Positions 37,119 to 45,743 of a DNA stretch of 64,000 bases are shown here, in pieces. Below the pieces are notes generated by a model that made no database searches, was not told the DNA's origin, and saw nothing but the letters and a program-made list of their open reading frames with translations. A program made the position numbers and the translations under genes. Source of the DNA: an uncultured Bacteroidales bacterium. GTDB taxonomy: Bacteria; Bacteroidota; Bacteroidia; Bacteroidales; Bacteroidaceae. The DNA lies in the NCBI GenBank assembly GCA_902786925.1, contig CADAEK010000001.1, positions 113,990-177,989 on the forward strand. The letters run 5' to 3'. The first letter of the stretch is position 1. Each line of letters begins with the position of its first letter.

Positions 37119-39866
37119 TTACTGCTTCAGGAACTTCTTGCCGTTCTTGATGGCAATGCCCTTATAGGAATCATCAACGGGCTGGCCCAGCAGGTTGTAG
37201 ATGATGCCGTCGCCCTGATCTGACGGTGTGTCTTCCGTCACCTGATCAATGTCGGTGTTGAGTACGCAGTTAAATTTGACCTTATCAATGTTGCAGCCAG
37301 CGGTAGCCACAGTGAGACGAATGATTTGCTCACCTTCCTCAAGGTTACGGTTGAGATTACCCGTGACGGTGGTATAAGTATCCCAATCTGCAGTCTTGGG
37401 CACATTGATAGTGGCCAACGTGGTAGTGGCTCCGTTAACCACACGAGCAATACGGATGGCAGCGCCCGCAGAGCCTCCAGAAACGGTGGCCTCATAGGTG
37501 TATTTGCCCGGCTCTTTCACTTTGACTGAGTACTCGAGCCATTCGCCAGCAGCCGTGTAGCCAATGACATATCCATTGTTGCCTCTTACGATGTCAACAC
37601 CTTCCAAATCTGTACGGAAAGAAGAGGCATCTCCCTCTGCTTTGGAGTCTGAATCATGGAAAGTGAAGCCCTCTCCACCCTTATCGAATCGCTCGGCCTG
37701 AATGGTGCCTGGAAGAGAGATGGGCAAGGTTCCGTATGGCTGACGCTTGGCATTTACTTTGAATGCGTATGTAGCCGCCTTTGAGTATTTGCCTGCCGGA
37801 TCGATTGCTTCGGCTGTCACGCTATAGGTGCCTTTGGCCTTGGGCGTATAAGCCACTTCAAACGGTTTCTCAGTAGCTGTGCCGACAAACTGGCCGTCCA
37901 CATAGAAGTTGACGCTCTGGGCTGTCTGGGATGTACCTGAAATAGTACCCCGGAGAGTAGCTTCCTCCCCTGCGGTACCGGTAGTGGGCAGAGACTTCAC
38001 CGTCAATCGGAGGGAACTGTTCAGTTCTATATGATTGAAGACAATCTTGTCGAGGTCACCGCTGGCTCCGGTCACATTGACACGCAACACATGCTTTCCT
38101 TCGGCCAGAGAGACGAGGGTGCGTCCATGCACAGGCACATAGTTGTCCCATGTGCCAGAACCTGTCTGCGGAACGACAATGGTCTCGCTCAACTGCTGAG
38201 CCACGCCATCTGTCACCACCTCAAGAAGGAAACTAGAACCTGTAGTACCCGAGGAAACATAAGCATCGTAGGAATAATAGCCAGCCTCTTTTACATTGAG
38301 CGTGTATTCCAGCCATTCACCAGGCTGAGTGTAACCTATCGTGTAGCCCACTCCCGTGACTTTCTTGATGTCAACGCCGCCCACATCGGTACGGTAGGAG
38401 GATCCATTGCCTTCGGCGTTGGAACTGGTGTCGTGATAAGTAAGGCCTTCTCCACCCTTGTCAAAGCTCTCTGCCTCAACAGTGCCTGGCAGCTCAATCT
38501 CTCCCCGGAAAGGACTACGGGGATTGTAGGCGGTGAAGGAACCCTGACGCTCGTACTGGTTACCTTCGGTGTCGAAGACAATGGCCTTGAGACTATGCTT
38601 GCCTGTAGCAGAAGGAGTGTATTCAGCTTCGTAGGCACCATCAAGAGTCTTCTCGTTGATGGAGGCTGGCTCAGTGATGGTTGCGTATTTTACACCTTTC
38701 ACATAGAGGTCAATGTGGTCGATGGTCTTTGTGCGCAGGCGGGCATTGACCGTAATCGTGAAGGGTTCACCTTTAGTGGGTGTATCTCCAGGTTTGATGT
38801 AGACTGAGGCCTCCTTCTTCATACCGGGGAAGGGACTTTTAGCTGTCTTTGCTTTATCAGAAGCCATATAAGTGCGAAGCCATTCCATCGCAGGACGGTC
38901 TTCATTGTTCCTGATAAGGCCCGAATTGCCATTGGTAGTCCAAGTGTGCCCATAGATGTAGCCCCACAAGGTAATGCCAGCGCAGTAATCAGCCTCCCAC
39001 ATGTAAGGAATCTGCTCTTGGTAGCGCTGCAGCTGAAGGGCGTCGTCTTCGGTGCCAATATCGTACTCGGTGCTGTACATGGGCATCTTCAAGGCGTTCT
39101 GAATCTTCACCATCGCCGATTTGAAGTTGGTGACGTTACAGTCTGTCAGGTCGTGCGACTGACAACCATAGGCATCAATCGGCGCTCCGGCATCGCGGAT
39201 GGTGCGCACAAGGTCAATGTACTGATCGGTGTTCCATTGGAACGTGTTGAAGTCGTTATAGATGAGGATAGCATTGGGCCATCGCTCGTGGGCCATCTCG
39301 AAGGCACGGATAATCCAATCGTAACCGGTTTTGCCCCCTCCACCCAATGCATCCTTGATGTAAGGAGTATCGGCTTGGTGCCCCTCAACGGCCTCATTCA
39401 CCACATCAATGAGCTCAAGGTCGGGAAAGTGCGCCTTCACGGCATCAAACCATGACACAATGGCTTTATAGCGTTCATTCACCGAGAGGTTTTTCATCCA
39501 GCCAGGGAACTGTGAGCCCCACACAAGGGTGTGAAACTTGAAGGGGAAACCCCACTTCTTTGCATAGTCGGCACTCTGGTCAGCCCCTCCAAAGGTATAA
39601 TTGCCCCTAGTCCACTCGCAAGCATCCCATTTAGTAGCATTCTCCGGCGTTATCTGGTTCCAGAGTGTATGGAACGCTTCTTTTCCGTAGTCAACCTGAT
39701 TGTTTGCCGTGGTAATATTACCAAGGAATTTGTCGGGGTTGGATGATAACTGAGCTTGAGCCATCTGCGACGACAGCATGGCACCACCCAGCAAAAAGTA
39801 TACAGGCAGTGCGCGCAACACTCCCCTTCTCGTCCTCTTGACGAGTTCTCTCACATTTCCCTTCAT
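37119..39866 (-). CDS. GH10 endo-1,4-beta-xylanase with two CBM6-type modules
   Basis: 915 residues. A signal peptide with an Arg-rich start (VKRTRRGVLRALP) precedes the GH10 barrel with acid/base Glu158 (DVVNEAVEG) and nucleophile Glu267 (YSTEYDIG), and the WGSQFPGW and WGYIYGHTW segments. Then come an Ig-like linker domain, CBM6-type module 1 (GTVEAESFDKGGEG), a second Ig-like domain, and CBM6-type module 2 (GTIQAERFDKGGEG), nearly repeating the first. The last residues (YNLLGQPVDDSYKGIAIKNG, then KKFLKQ) form a short tail shared with two other secreted proteins here. It cleaves the xylan backbone outside the cell. Promoter TACCTTTG at 39919-39926. Confidence 0.93.
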   Translation of the reverse strand: MKGNVRELVKRTRRGVLRALPVYFLLGGAMLSSQMAQAQLSSNPDKFLGNITTANNQVDYGKEAFHTLWNQITPENATKWDACEWTRGNYTFGGADQSADYAKKWGFPFKFHTLVWGSQFPGWMKNLSVNERYKAIVSWFDAVKAHFPDLELIDVVNEAVEGHQADTPYIKDALGGGGKTGYDWIIRAFEMAHERWPNAILIYNDFNTFQWNTDQYIDLVRTIRDAGAPIDAYGCQSHDLTDCNVTNFKSAMVKIQNALKMPMYSTEYDIGTEDDALQLQRYQEQIPYMWEADYCAGITLWGYIYGHTWTTNGNSGLIRNNEDRPAMEWLRTYMASDKAKTAKSPFPGMKKEASVYIKPGDTPTKGEPFTITVNARLRTKTIDHIDLYVKGVKYATITEPASINEKTLDGAYEAEYTPSATGKHSLKAIVFDTEGNQYERQGSFTAYNPRSPFRGEIELPGTVEAESFDKGGEGLTYHDTSSNAEGNGSSYRTDVGGVDIKKVTGVGYTIGYTQPGEWLEYTLNVKEAGYYSYDAYVSSGTTGSSFLLEVVTDGVAQQLSETIVVPQTGSGTWDNYVPVHGRTLVSLAEGKHVLRVNVTGASGDLDKIVFNHIELNSSLRLTVKSLPTTGTAGEEATLRGTISGTSQTAQSVNFYVDGQFVGTATEKPFEVAYTPKAKGTYSVTAEAIDPAGKYSKAATYAFKVNAKRQPYGTLPISLPGTIQAERFDKGGEGFTFHDSDSKAEGDASSFRTDLEGVDIVRGNNGYVIGYTAAGEWLEYSVKVKEPGKYTYEATVSGGSAGAAIRIARVVNGATTTLATINVPKTADWDTYTTVTGNLNRNLEEGEQIIRLTVATAGCNIDKVKFNCVLNTDIDQVTEDTPSDQGDGIIYNLLGQPVDDSYKGIAIKNGKKFLKQ

Positions 39867-40065
39867 ACGTTTTAGAATAAGAATTTGTTAGTTTTCTATT
39901 TCATACGGTTTGTATGCACAAAGGTACACAGTTTTCCACCTTCATCGTTTATGCTTCGTAACACGGACTTTAGATTTTCGAACAGAAATGCCATAGATTC
40001 CACAAATTCCACAACATCAAAGCACTAAAATTCTCAGTTCCTTTTCCCTTTTCATTCTAATTAAT

Positions 40066-40073
40066 TATCTTTG
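40066..40073 (+). promoter_or_regulatory. Promoter -7 element for serB
   Basis: TATCTTTG, 37 bp before the serB ATG. A -33 element is not evident. Confidence 0.5.
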
Positions 40074-40110
40074 CAACATCATCAAATCTATCTAGACAAT
40101 ACCTATTATA

Positions 40111-41334
40111 ATGGAAGAACTCATATTGCTACGCATTACAGGCGAGGACCGTCCGGGATTGACAGTAAGCATCATGGACATCTTATCACGTTACGACGTG
40201 GACATCCAAGATATTGGACAGGCAGACATTCACTCAACTCTTTCGTTAGGCATACTGATTCGTGTGGCCGAGGAGCATTCTGGACATGTGATGAAGGACT
40301 TGCTCTTCAAGGCAAGCGAACTGGGCGTGAACATCGGCTTTGCCCCCGTGACAATGGAGGAGTATGAAGCATGGGTGGGCAGACAAGGCAAAAACCGCTA
40401 CATCCTGACGGTACTGGGCAGAAGACTGCGTGCCCGCCAGATTGAGGCCGTAAGCAAGCTCATCACCGAACAAGGACTGAATATTGACGGCATCAAGCGT
40501 CTTTCTGGCCGCGCAAGTATCCAGCACCCCATGGAGAAGACAAGGGCCTGCATCCAGTTCTCCGTGCGTGGCGTGCCTAAAGACAGAGAGGCGCTGCACG
40601 CTGAACTGCTGAGAATGTCTAGCGAGCTGGAGGTGGACGGTTCGTTCCAAACGGACAACATGTACCGCAGAATGCGCCGCCTCATCTGCTTCGATATGGA
40701 CTCTACGTTGATTCAGACGGAGGTCATTGATGAGTTGGCAAAGCGGAATGGCGTGTACGAACAGGTGGCAGCCATTACGGCCAGCGCTATGAGGGGAGAA
40801 ATCGACTTCAAGGAGAGTTTCACGCAACGATGCAAGCTGTTGAAAGGACTGGATGTGAGCGTGATGCGTGAGATTGCCGAGAACCTTCCTTTCACTGAGG
40901 GCGTGGACCGACTGATGTATGTACTGAAGAAATATGGCTATAAAATCGCCATCTTGAGCGGTGGATTCACGTTCTTTGGTGAGTATATCCAGAAGAGATA
41001 CGGCATTGACTATGTGTATGCCAATGAACTGGAAATTGACGAGACAGGACACCTGACAGGCAACTATCTAGGTGAGATTGTGGACGGCAAGCGCAAGGCT
41101 GAACTGCTGAAGCTCATTGCTCAGGTAGAGAAGGTCGATTTGCAGCAAACTATTGCCGTGGGCGACGGAGCAAACGACCTGCCCATGCTCTCACAAGCTG
41201 GTCTTGGCATCGCCTTCCACGCCAAGCCACGTGTGGTGGCTAATGCCCAGCAAAGCATCAACACCATCGGACTGGACGGTGTGCTTTACTTCTTGGGATT
41301 CAAAGACTCGTATCTGGACGAGAAAGCACAGTAA
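40111..41334 (+). CDS. serB: Phosphoserine phosphatase with N-terminal ACT domains
   Basis: 407 residues. Two ACT-like domains (about 1-75, starting LLRITGEDRPGLTVSIMDIL, and about 90-175) are followed by the HAD domain: nucleophile motif CFDMDSTLIQTEVIDELA (Asp near residue 195), ILSGGFTFFGEYI and GDGANDLPMLSQAGLGIAF. It hydrolyses phosphoserine in the last step of serine synthesis. The ACT domains suggest amino-acid feedback. No terminator is seen in the 100 bp before the GH30-like gene. Confidence 0.93.
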   Translation: MEELILLRITGEDRPGLTVSIMDILSRYDVDIQDIGQADIHSTLSLGILIRVAEEHSGHVMKDLLFKASELGVNIGFAPVTMEEYEAWVGRQGKNRYILTVLGRRLRARQIEAVSKLITEQGLNIDGIKRLSGRASIQHPMEKTRACIQFSVRGVPKDREALHAELLRMSSELEVDGSFQTDNMYRRMRRLICFDMDSTLIQTEVIDELAKRNGVYEQVAAITASAMRGEIDFKESFTQRCKLLKGLDVSVMREIAENLPFTEGVDRLMYVLKKYGYKIAILSGGFTFFGEYIQKRYGIDYVYANELEIDETGHLTGNYLGEIVDGKRKAELLKLIAQVEKVDLQQTIAVGDGANDLPMLSQAGLGIAFHAKPRVVANAQQSINTIGLDGVLYFLGFKDSYLDEKAQ

Positions 41335-41434
41335 AGCGGTTAACCTGCACACAGTTCCGCCACCCGAGCAAGCACCCACCACTGCAAAGAATAAACAACT
41401 AAATAAAACACTAACTAATTAAAACTAGACAAAA

Positions 41435-44200
41435 ATGAAGAAACTTATCCTGACCATCGCAACACTGGGCCTGCCTCTATGGACTGTGAACGCGCAGACT
41501 GGGGCAGACTTTATGAAGGCGTTCAAGAAAGCGGACGTGAACATTCCCTTTGACGTGACGGCCAAGGGACAGACGTTTCGTGTCAAGTGGGGCATGGACA
41601 CGGCCTGGAACTGGGACTTCAACGTCAACAAGGGCATTGCCCACATCGGCAAGGGAAACTTCGAGACGGGACGCATCTCGTTCCAGCCTACCGAGGCGGT
41701 GATTGACAGAGGCAACGGCATTTACGAACTGACAGACAAACAGAAATCTGCTTTGAGAAGCCGCTGCAACAACATTCTGATGACTGGCTGCAACAAAGTG
41801 TCCATCAACAACGACCAAGAAGATGCCTTGAACAAGGAGAACGGCAACTACGAGAAATACCAATCCATCTATCTGAACAAGCCTGAGGCTTGGTATAAGC
41901 TCATCAAAGCCAGTGTGGCCTATGCAAAAGAATGCGGCGTGGACGTGGTGAGCATCTCACCTTTCAACGAACCGGACTATGGCGAATGGGGACAAGGCAC
42001 CAAGGACAGCATGAAAGAGATTTGCCGCCTGATTAAGGCAGACCCCTATTTCGACAACATACGCGTATGTGCAGGCAACACACTCAACTGCGACTATGCT
42101 CTGGAGTGGTACAACCATTGTCTCGACTACATTGACGAAGGCAACACGCACCAGCTAGCTGGCTCGTTTGACAACTATGCCAATTTCTTCAAGAAGGTGA
42201 AAGCAGACGGCAACGTGGCTACGGCAGACGAATTGCACAATGTTGGCGAGGCCATTGTCGGCGTAGAATATGGCATGGAGACAGGCATCTGGTGGGGATT
42301 TCACGCAAAGGCACGCGGACAGTTCTGCCTAGACTCCAACGAAGGCGTGCGTTTGGGCTATGGAGAGAATAGACCAGCATGGACCAGTGGCGCTGTGTAT
42401 CGCAATGACAAGACGGGAGAAGTGCACGGCTATTTCGGTTCGTCTGAACGTCAGGCTCTCGCATCATCGTTTGCCTACATTAGCAAGGGGAAGGATGTAT
42501 TCTTCAATGGTTACGGACCTACTCGCATGTTTGTCTATGACGTGCCCGGCGGCAAGACGGGAGACTATCAGGCCAGTACGCAAATCAACGCAGAACGTCT
42601 GTTCGACATCACTTGGGGCGAGGATGTAGCCCCCGGCACAATTGATGGCACATATCAAATCATGAATGCTTCCAGCAAGAAGATGCTGACCTACAACGGC
42701 ACCAGCAATGTGCAGAGTTCAAGCCGCAAGACATCCGGCACCACACAGCAGTGGAAGGTTTACCCTGGCTATACTAGTATGGATATCTCGTATTGGTTCA
42801 TCGACAACGTGGCAACCAATACGACGAAGGTCAACTTGAACGTGTTGAACAACAACTTGAATTCGGGCGCTGGCGTCATTTGCTGGGATGCCGGCCACGG
42901 TGATGTGGAGCAATGGTATCTGAAATATGCAAAGGATGGTTATTACTACATCATCAGCTGCTTGTCTAACAAATACCTCTACTGCAGCAGCGTGACTTCG
43001 GGCACCAATGTCACCTTACGGTCAGCTCCGGCCAGCAACATCTCAAACTCTGAACTGAAGAAGTATCTGTGGCGTTTCCAGCCCATCGATTCAAAGGCTG
43101 AGGTTGTAGCTCCTGCTGCACCTACGCAGCTGAGGGCGGTGCAGCGCAGCAGCAGCATCGAACTGTCTTGGACGGCTCCGACCGACGAAGACTTGAGCAG
43201 CTACACCATCTTGCGTGGAGTACAAACAGAGGGCGAGGTCGAATGGAACACGATTGGAAGAAACGTCACACAAACAACGTTCTTTGACAATACAGTCGTA
43301 GCAGGCAACAAGTATATATATAAGGTGGTAGCCGTCGACTATGCAGGCAACCGCTCTAAAGCCTCTGAGCCTATTCAAGCCGCTCCGCTACAGGAAAAGG
43401 CTCTCATTTGCCAATTACAGTTTGACGACAACTTAACGGACAACTCGGCCAACCGTATAGACCTGTCTTTCTATGGCACTCCCAGCTATTCTTCCACAAA
43501 GAACTCTGGCACCAAGAGTTTGAACCTCTCAGGAGCAAGCTACGCCATGCTGCCTTATGCCGCAGCCCATCAGGACGAAATAACGATTGCCACATGGGTG
43601 CGCTGGAATACCAATGGCAAGAACTGGCAACGCCTCTTCGACTTCGGAAACGGAGAAGATCAATATATGTTCTTCACTCCCAGTAACGGTTCACAGATGC
43701 GCTTCGTGATGAAGAACGGAGGTGACGAGCAAATCCTCACCAACAACAAGAAGCTTGCCACCACCACCAGCTGGAAGCACATCGCCATCACCTTGAAGCC
43801 TGTTGGCGACAAAGTACAGGCCATCCTCTACCTTGACGGAACGAAAGTGGCAGAGAGTAACGACTTCACCATCAAACCTTCCGACATCGCTCCATCCCTC
43901 TGTTACATTGGGCGTTCCATGTTCCCTGCCGACCCGCTCTTCAATGGTCGCATCGATGATTTCCGTATTTACAACTATGCCCTCACAGCAGATGAAATTG
44001 CCAGTGTGATTGAAGACCGCGACGGACTGTCAAAGGATTTGAGCGACCATTCTGAAGAAGCTATACCAACAGACATCAACGACCTCAAACCAGCACCTTC
44101 AAATCAGTCCCAGAACTGGTACGACCTCAACGGAAGACGCGCAGAGAAGGGGCAGAAAGGCATTCTCATTCAGGCTGGCAAGAAAAAGCTGAACTGGTAA
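41435..44200 (+). CDS. Secreted GH30-like glycoside hydrolase with RICIN, FN3 and LamG modules
   Basis: 921 residues. Signal peptide (TIATLGLPLWTVNAQ), then a clan-A type barrel (about 25-400) with a probable acid/base Glu179 in SPFNEPDYG; the nucleophile is less certain, perhaps in TADELHN. A RICIN/CBM13-like module (GTYQIMNASSKKMLTYNG, about 405-545), an FN3 domain (PTQLRAVQRSSSIELSWTAP), a LamG/concanavalin module (LICQLQFDDNLTDNSANR) and the tail YDLNGRRAEKGQKGILIQAG follow. The barrel resembles GH30 enzymes acting on xylan or galactan, but the subfamily is not assigned. It ends 7 bp before the membrane AraC regulator gene, so the two are probably cotranscribed. Confidence 0.8.
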   Translation: MKKLILTIATLGLPLWTVNAQTGADFMKAFKKADVNIPFDVTAKGQTFRVKWGMDTAWNWDFNVNKGIAHIGKGNFETGRISFQPTEAVIDRGNGIYELTDKQKSALRSRCNNILMTGCNKVSINNDQEDALNKENGNYEKYQSIYLNKPEAWYKLIKASVAYAKECGVDVVSISPFNEPDYGEWGQGTKDSMKEICRLIKADPYFDNIRVCAGNTLNCDYALEWYNHCLDYIDEGNTHQLAGSFDNYANFFKKVKADGNVATADELHNVGEAIVGVEYGMETGIWWGFHAKARGQFCLDSNEGVRLGYGENRPAWTSGAVYRNDKTGEVHGYFGSSERQALASSFAYISKGKDVFFNGYGPTRMFVYDVPGGKTGDYQASTQINAERLFDITWGEDVAPGTIDGTYQIMNASSKKMLTYNGTSNVQSSSRKTSGTTQQWKVYPGYTSMDISYWFIDNVATNTTKVNLNVLNNNLNSGAGVICWDAGHGDVEQWYLKYAKDGYYYIISCLSNKYLYCSSVTSGTNVTLRSAPASNISNSELKKYLWRFQPIDSKAEVVAPAAPTQLRAVQRSSSIELSWTAPTDEDLSSYTILRGVQTEGEVEWNTIGRNVTQTTFFDNTVVAGNKYIYKVVAVDYAGNRSKASEPIQAAPLQEKALICQLQFDDNLTDNSANRIDLSFYGTPSYSSTKNSGTKSLNLSGASYAMLPYAAAHQDEITIATWVRWNTNGKNWQRLFDFGNGEDQYMFFTPSNGSQMRFVMKNGGDEQILTNNKKLATTTSWKHIAITLKPVGDKVQAILYLDGTKVAESNDFTIKPSDIAPSLCYIGRSMFPADPLFNGRIDDFRIYNYALTADEIASVIEDRDGLSKDLSDHSEEAIPTDINDLKPAPSNQSQNWYDLNGRRAEKGQKGILIQAGKKKLNW

Positions 44201-44207
44201 CATTCCT

Positions 44208-45629
44208 ATGCGAAGGACACTCACACATATCATCGGGCTGTTGTGCACCATTTATTGCTGTGCACAACAGCCTGTTTTTGTCCCTATCGACACCTCTAAA
44301 GGACTGAGTGATAACTTCGTTCTCCATATCATTCAACTGCACGATGGGCGCATAGCTGCCACTACCCCGAGCAGCATTGACCTGTGGAACGGACATTCCT
44401 TCTTGCATATTGCCAAGGATAGCACTACCGCGATTCCGCTGCCAGGCTACAAGGGGGCATATCACGTTTATACCGACAAAAAGAACCGCTTGTGGGTAAA
44501 AGACTATCAACGTCTGTGGTGCTACAACGCTGACCTCACGCCACAACCCAACTGCTTGCCAGATAGCGCCAACGATGTCTTTGTGGACGATGCCGGAGAA
44601 GTATTCTTCGTGCAACAAGACACCACTGACATGCTGCTTGACCTTAAGACGCTGGAGGGACGCCTCTACCGTTTCTACGCCAGCGGCCGTGTGCGCTGCA
44701 GCCAAGGCGGGAAAGAGCTGTATACCGTCAGAGCGCCACTCGATTCCACTGCCATCACATCACTGGTTATTACCGACACGCTACGCAAGAAATTCTACCA
44801 GTTAGTAGACCAGCGCCTTTGCCTCGAGTTCGACACTCAACAGCGCCGCTGGGTGGAGATATTCCGTTCAAAGCTGCTCCACACCATCTCACAGACGAGT
44901 GCTAACACCGCCCTCATCGTCAGTCACGACGGCATGTGGGAAGTGGACCTTAAGTCACGACATGTAAAGCCCATTAACCAAGTCACACTAGCTGACGGCT
45001 CCTACATATCGTCCAGCCGACTGAATACCATCTGCACAGATAAAGAAGGCAACATCTGGATAGGCTCTTACGACCACGGACTGTTGCAAGGCTGCGCTGT
45101 TACTACTTCTATCGCCGAGAAAGCAAGCTGGTGGATTATCATTATACTCATTTTGATTGGCACGGGCATCATCGTGACAATAATTCGAAGGAAACAGCAT
45201 CAAAAAACAAAGAATGGTCTGCAAGACCAAAGATTAGAGACCAATTGCCAATTGCCGATTCCAGACACTCAACTTTCAACCACTGAAGAAGCCTTTATAC
45301 AACGAGCCACAGCCTTAGTGGAAGAGCATCTCGCTACGACCAACTACACGGTGGAGCGCTTGGCGCAAGACCTCTGCATGGACCGAACCGGTCTCTACAA
45401 AAAAATGATGGCTATGCTGGGCAAGACACCTACTGTCTTCATCCGCAGCATCAAAGAGAACCGAGCTGTTCAACTTATCCAAGAAGGCAAGCTCACAATG
45501 ACCGAAGTGGCAGAACAGACGGGCTTTAGCTCTGCCTCCTACATGGCAAAATGCTTCCAAGAAGATCTTGGCCACAAACCTGCTGAATACAGGGCGAATC
45601 AACCAGAGTGCTCTGTTGAATCAACATGA
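44208..45629 (+). CDS. Membrane-bound AraC regulator with a short propeller-type sensor, no kinase
   Basis: 473 residues. Signal peptide (IIGLLCTIYCCAQ), then a periplasmic region of about 290 residues with propeller-like repeats (GLSDNFVLHIIQLHDGRI; NTICTDKEGNIWIGS), one transmembrane helix (WWIIIILILIGTGIIVTII, about 307-325) and a C-terminal AraC double HTH (about 365-465; ERLAQDLCMDRTGLYKKM and MTEVAEQTGFSSASYMAKCF). Classical hybrid two-component systems have about 700 sensor residues, a Y_Y_Y domain, kinase and receiver; all of these are reduced or missing here. It is likely a one-component regulator. Four phased sites at its 3' end point to the GH31 gene as a target. Confidence 0.85.
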   Translation: MRRTLTHIIGLLCTIYCCAQQPVFVPIDTSKGLSDNFVLHIIQLHDGRIAATTPSSIDLWNGHSFLHIAKDSTTAIPLPGYKGAYHVYTDKKNRLWVKDYQRLWCYNADLTPQPNCLPDSANDVFVDDAGEVFFVQQDTTDMLLDLKTLEGRLYRFYASGRVRCSQGGKELYTVRAPLDSTAITSLVITDTLRKKFYQLVDQRLCLEFDTQQRRWVEIFRSKLLHTISQTSANTALIVSHDGMWEVDLKSRHVKPINQVTLADGSYISSSRLNTICTDKEGNIWIGSYDHGLLQGCAVTTSIAEKASWWIIIILILIGTGIIVTIIRRKQHQKTKNGLQDQRLETNCQLPIPDTQLSTTEEAFIQRATALVEEHLATTNYTVERLAQDLCMDRTGLYKKMMAMLGKTPTVFIRSIKENRAVQLIQEGKLTMTEVAEQTGFSSASYMAKCFQEDLGHKPAEYRANQPECSVEST

Positions 45630-45670
45630 GTGGTGCGCCAAATCAACTATACTACCCTGTTGAATCAACC
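45596..45670 (+). promoter_or_regulatory. Phased operator array: four AATCAAC direct repeats every 22 bp
   Basis: AATCAAC occurs at 45597, 45619, 45641 and 45663, an exact 22-bp period (two helical turns). Copies 2 and 4 extend to CTGTTGAATCAAC. The array covers the last codons of the AraC regulator gene and ends about 32 bp before the GH31 -7 element. Site pattern and position fit an activator of the AraC type. Confidence 0.75.
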
Positions 45671-45701
45671 ATGATATTCCCTTCCCTTTATAAAAAGGAC
45701 C

Positions 45702-45709
45702 TACCTTTG
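45702..45709 (+). promoter_or_regulatory. Promoter -7 element for the GH31 gene
   Basis: TACCTTTG, 34 bp before the ATG. No good -33 element is seen, as expected for an activator-dependent promoter. Confidence 0.65.
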
Positions 45710-45743
45710 CATCAACAAAAACTTCTAACCAATAAACCAACGT

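Noticed and set aside
38031..38807. 258-aa plus-strand frame opposite GH10
   Set aside because: Antisense to the CBM6-type and Ig-like modules of the xylanase.
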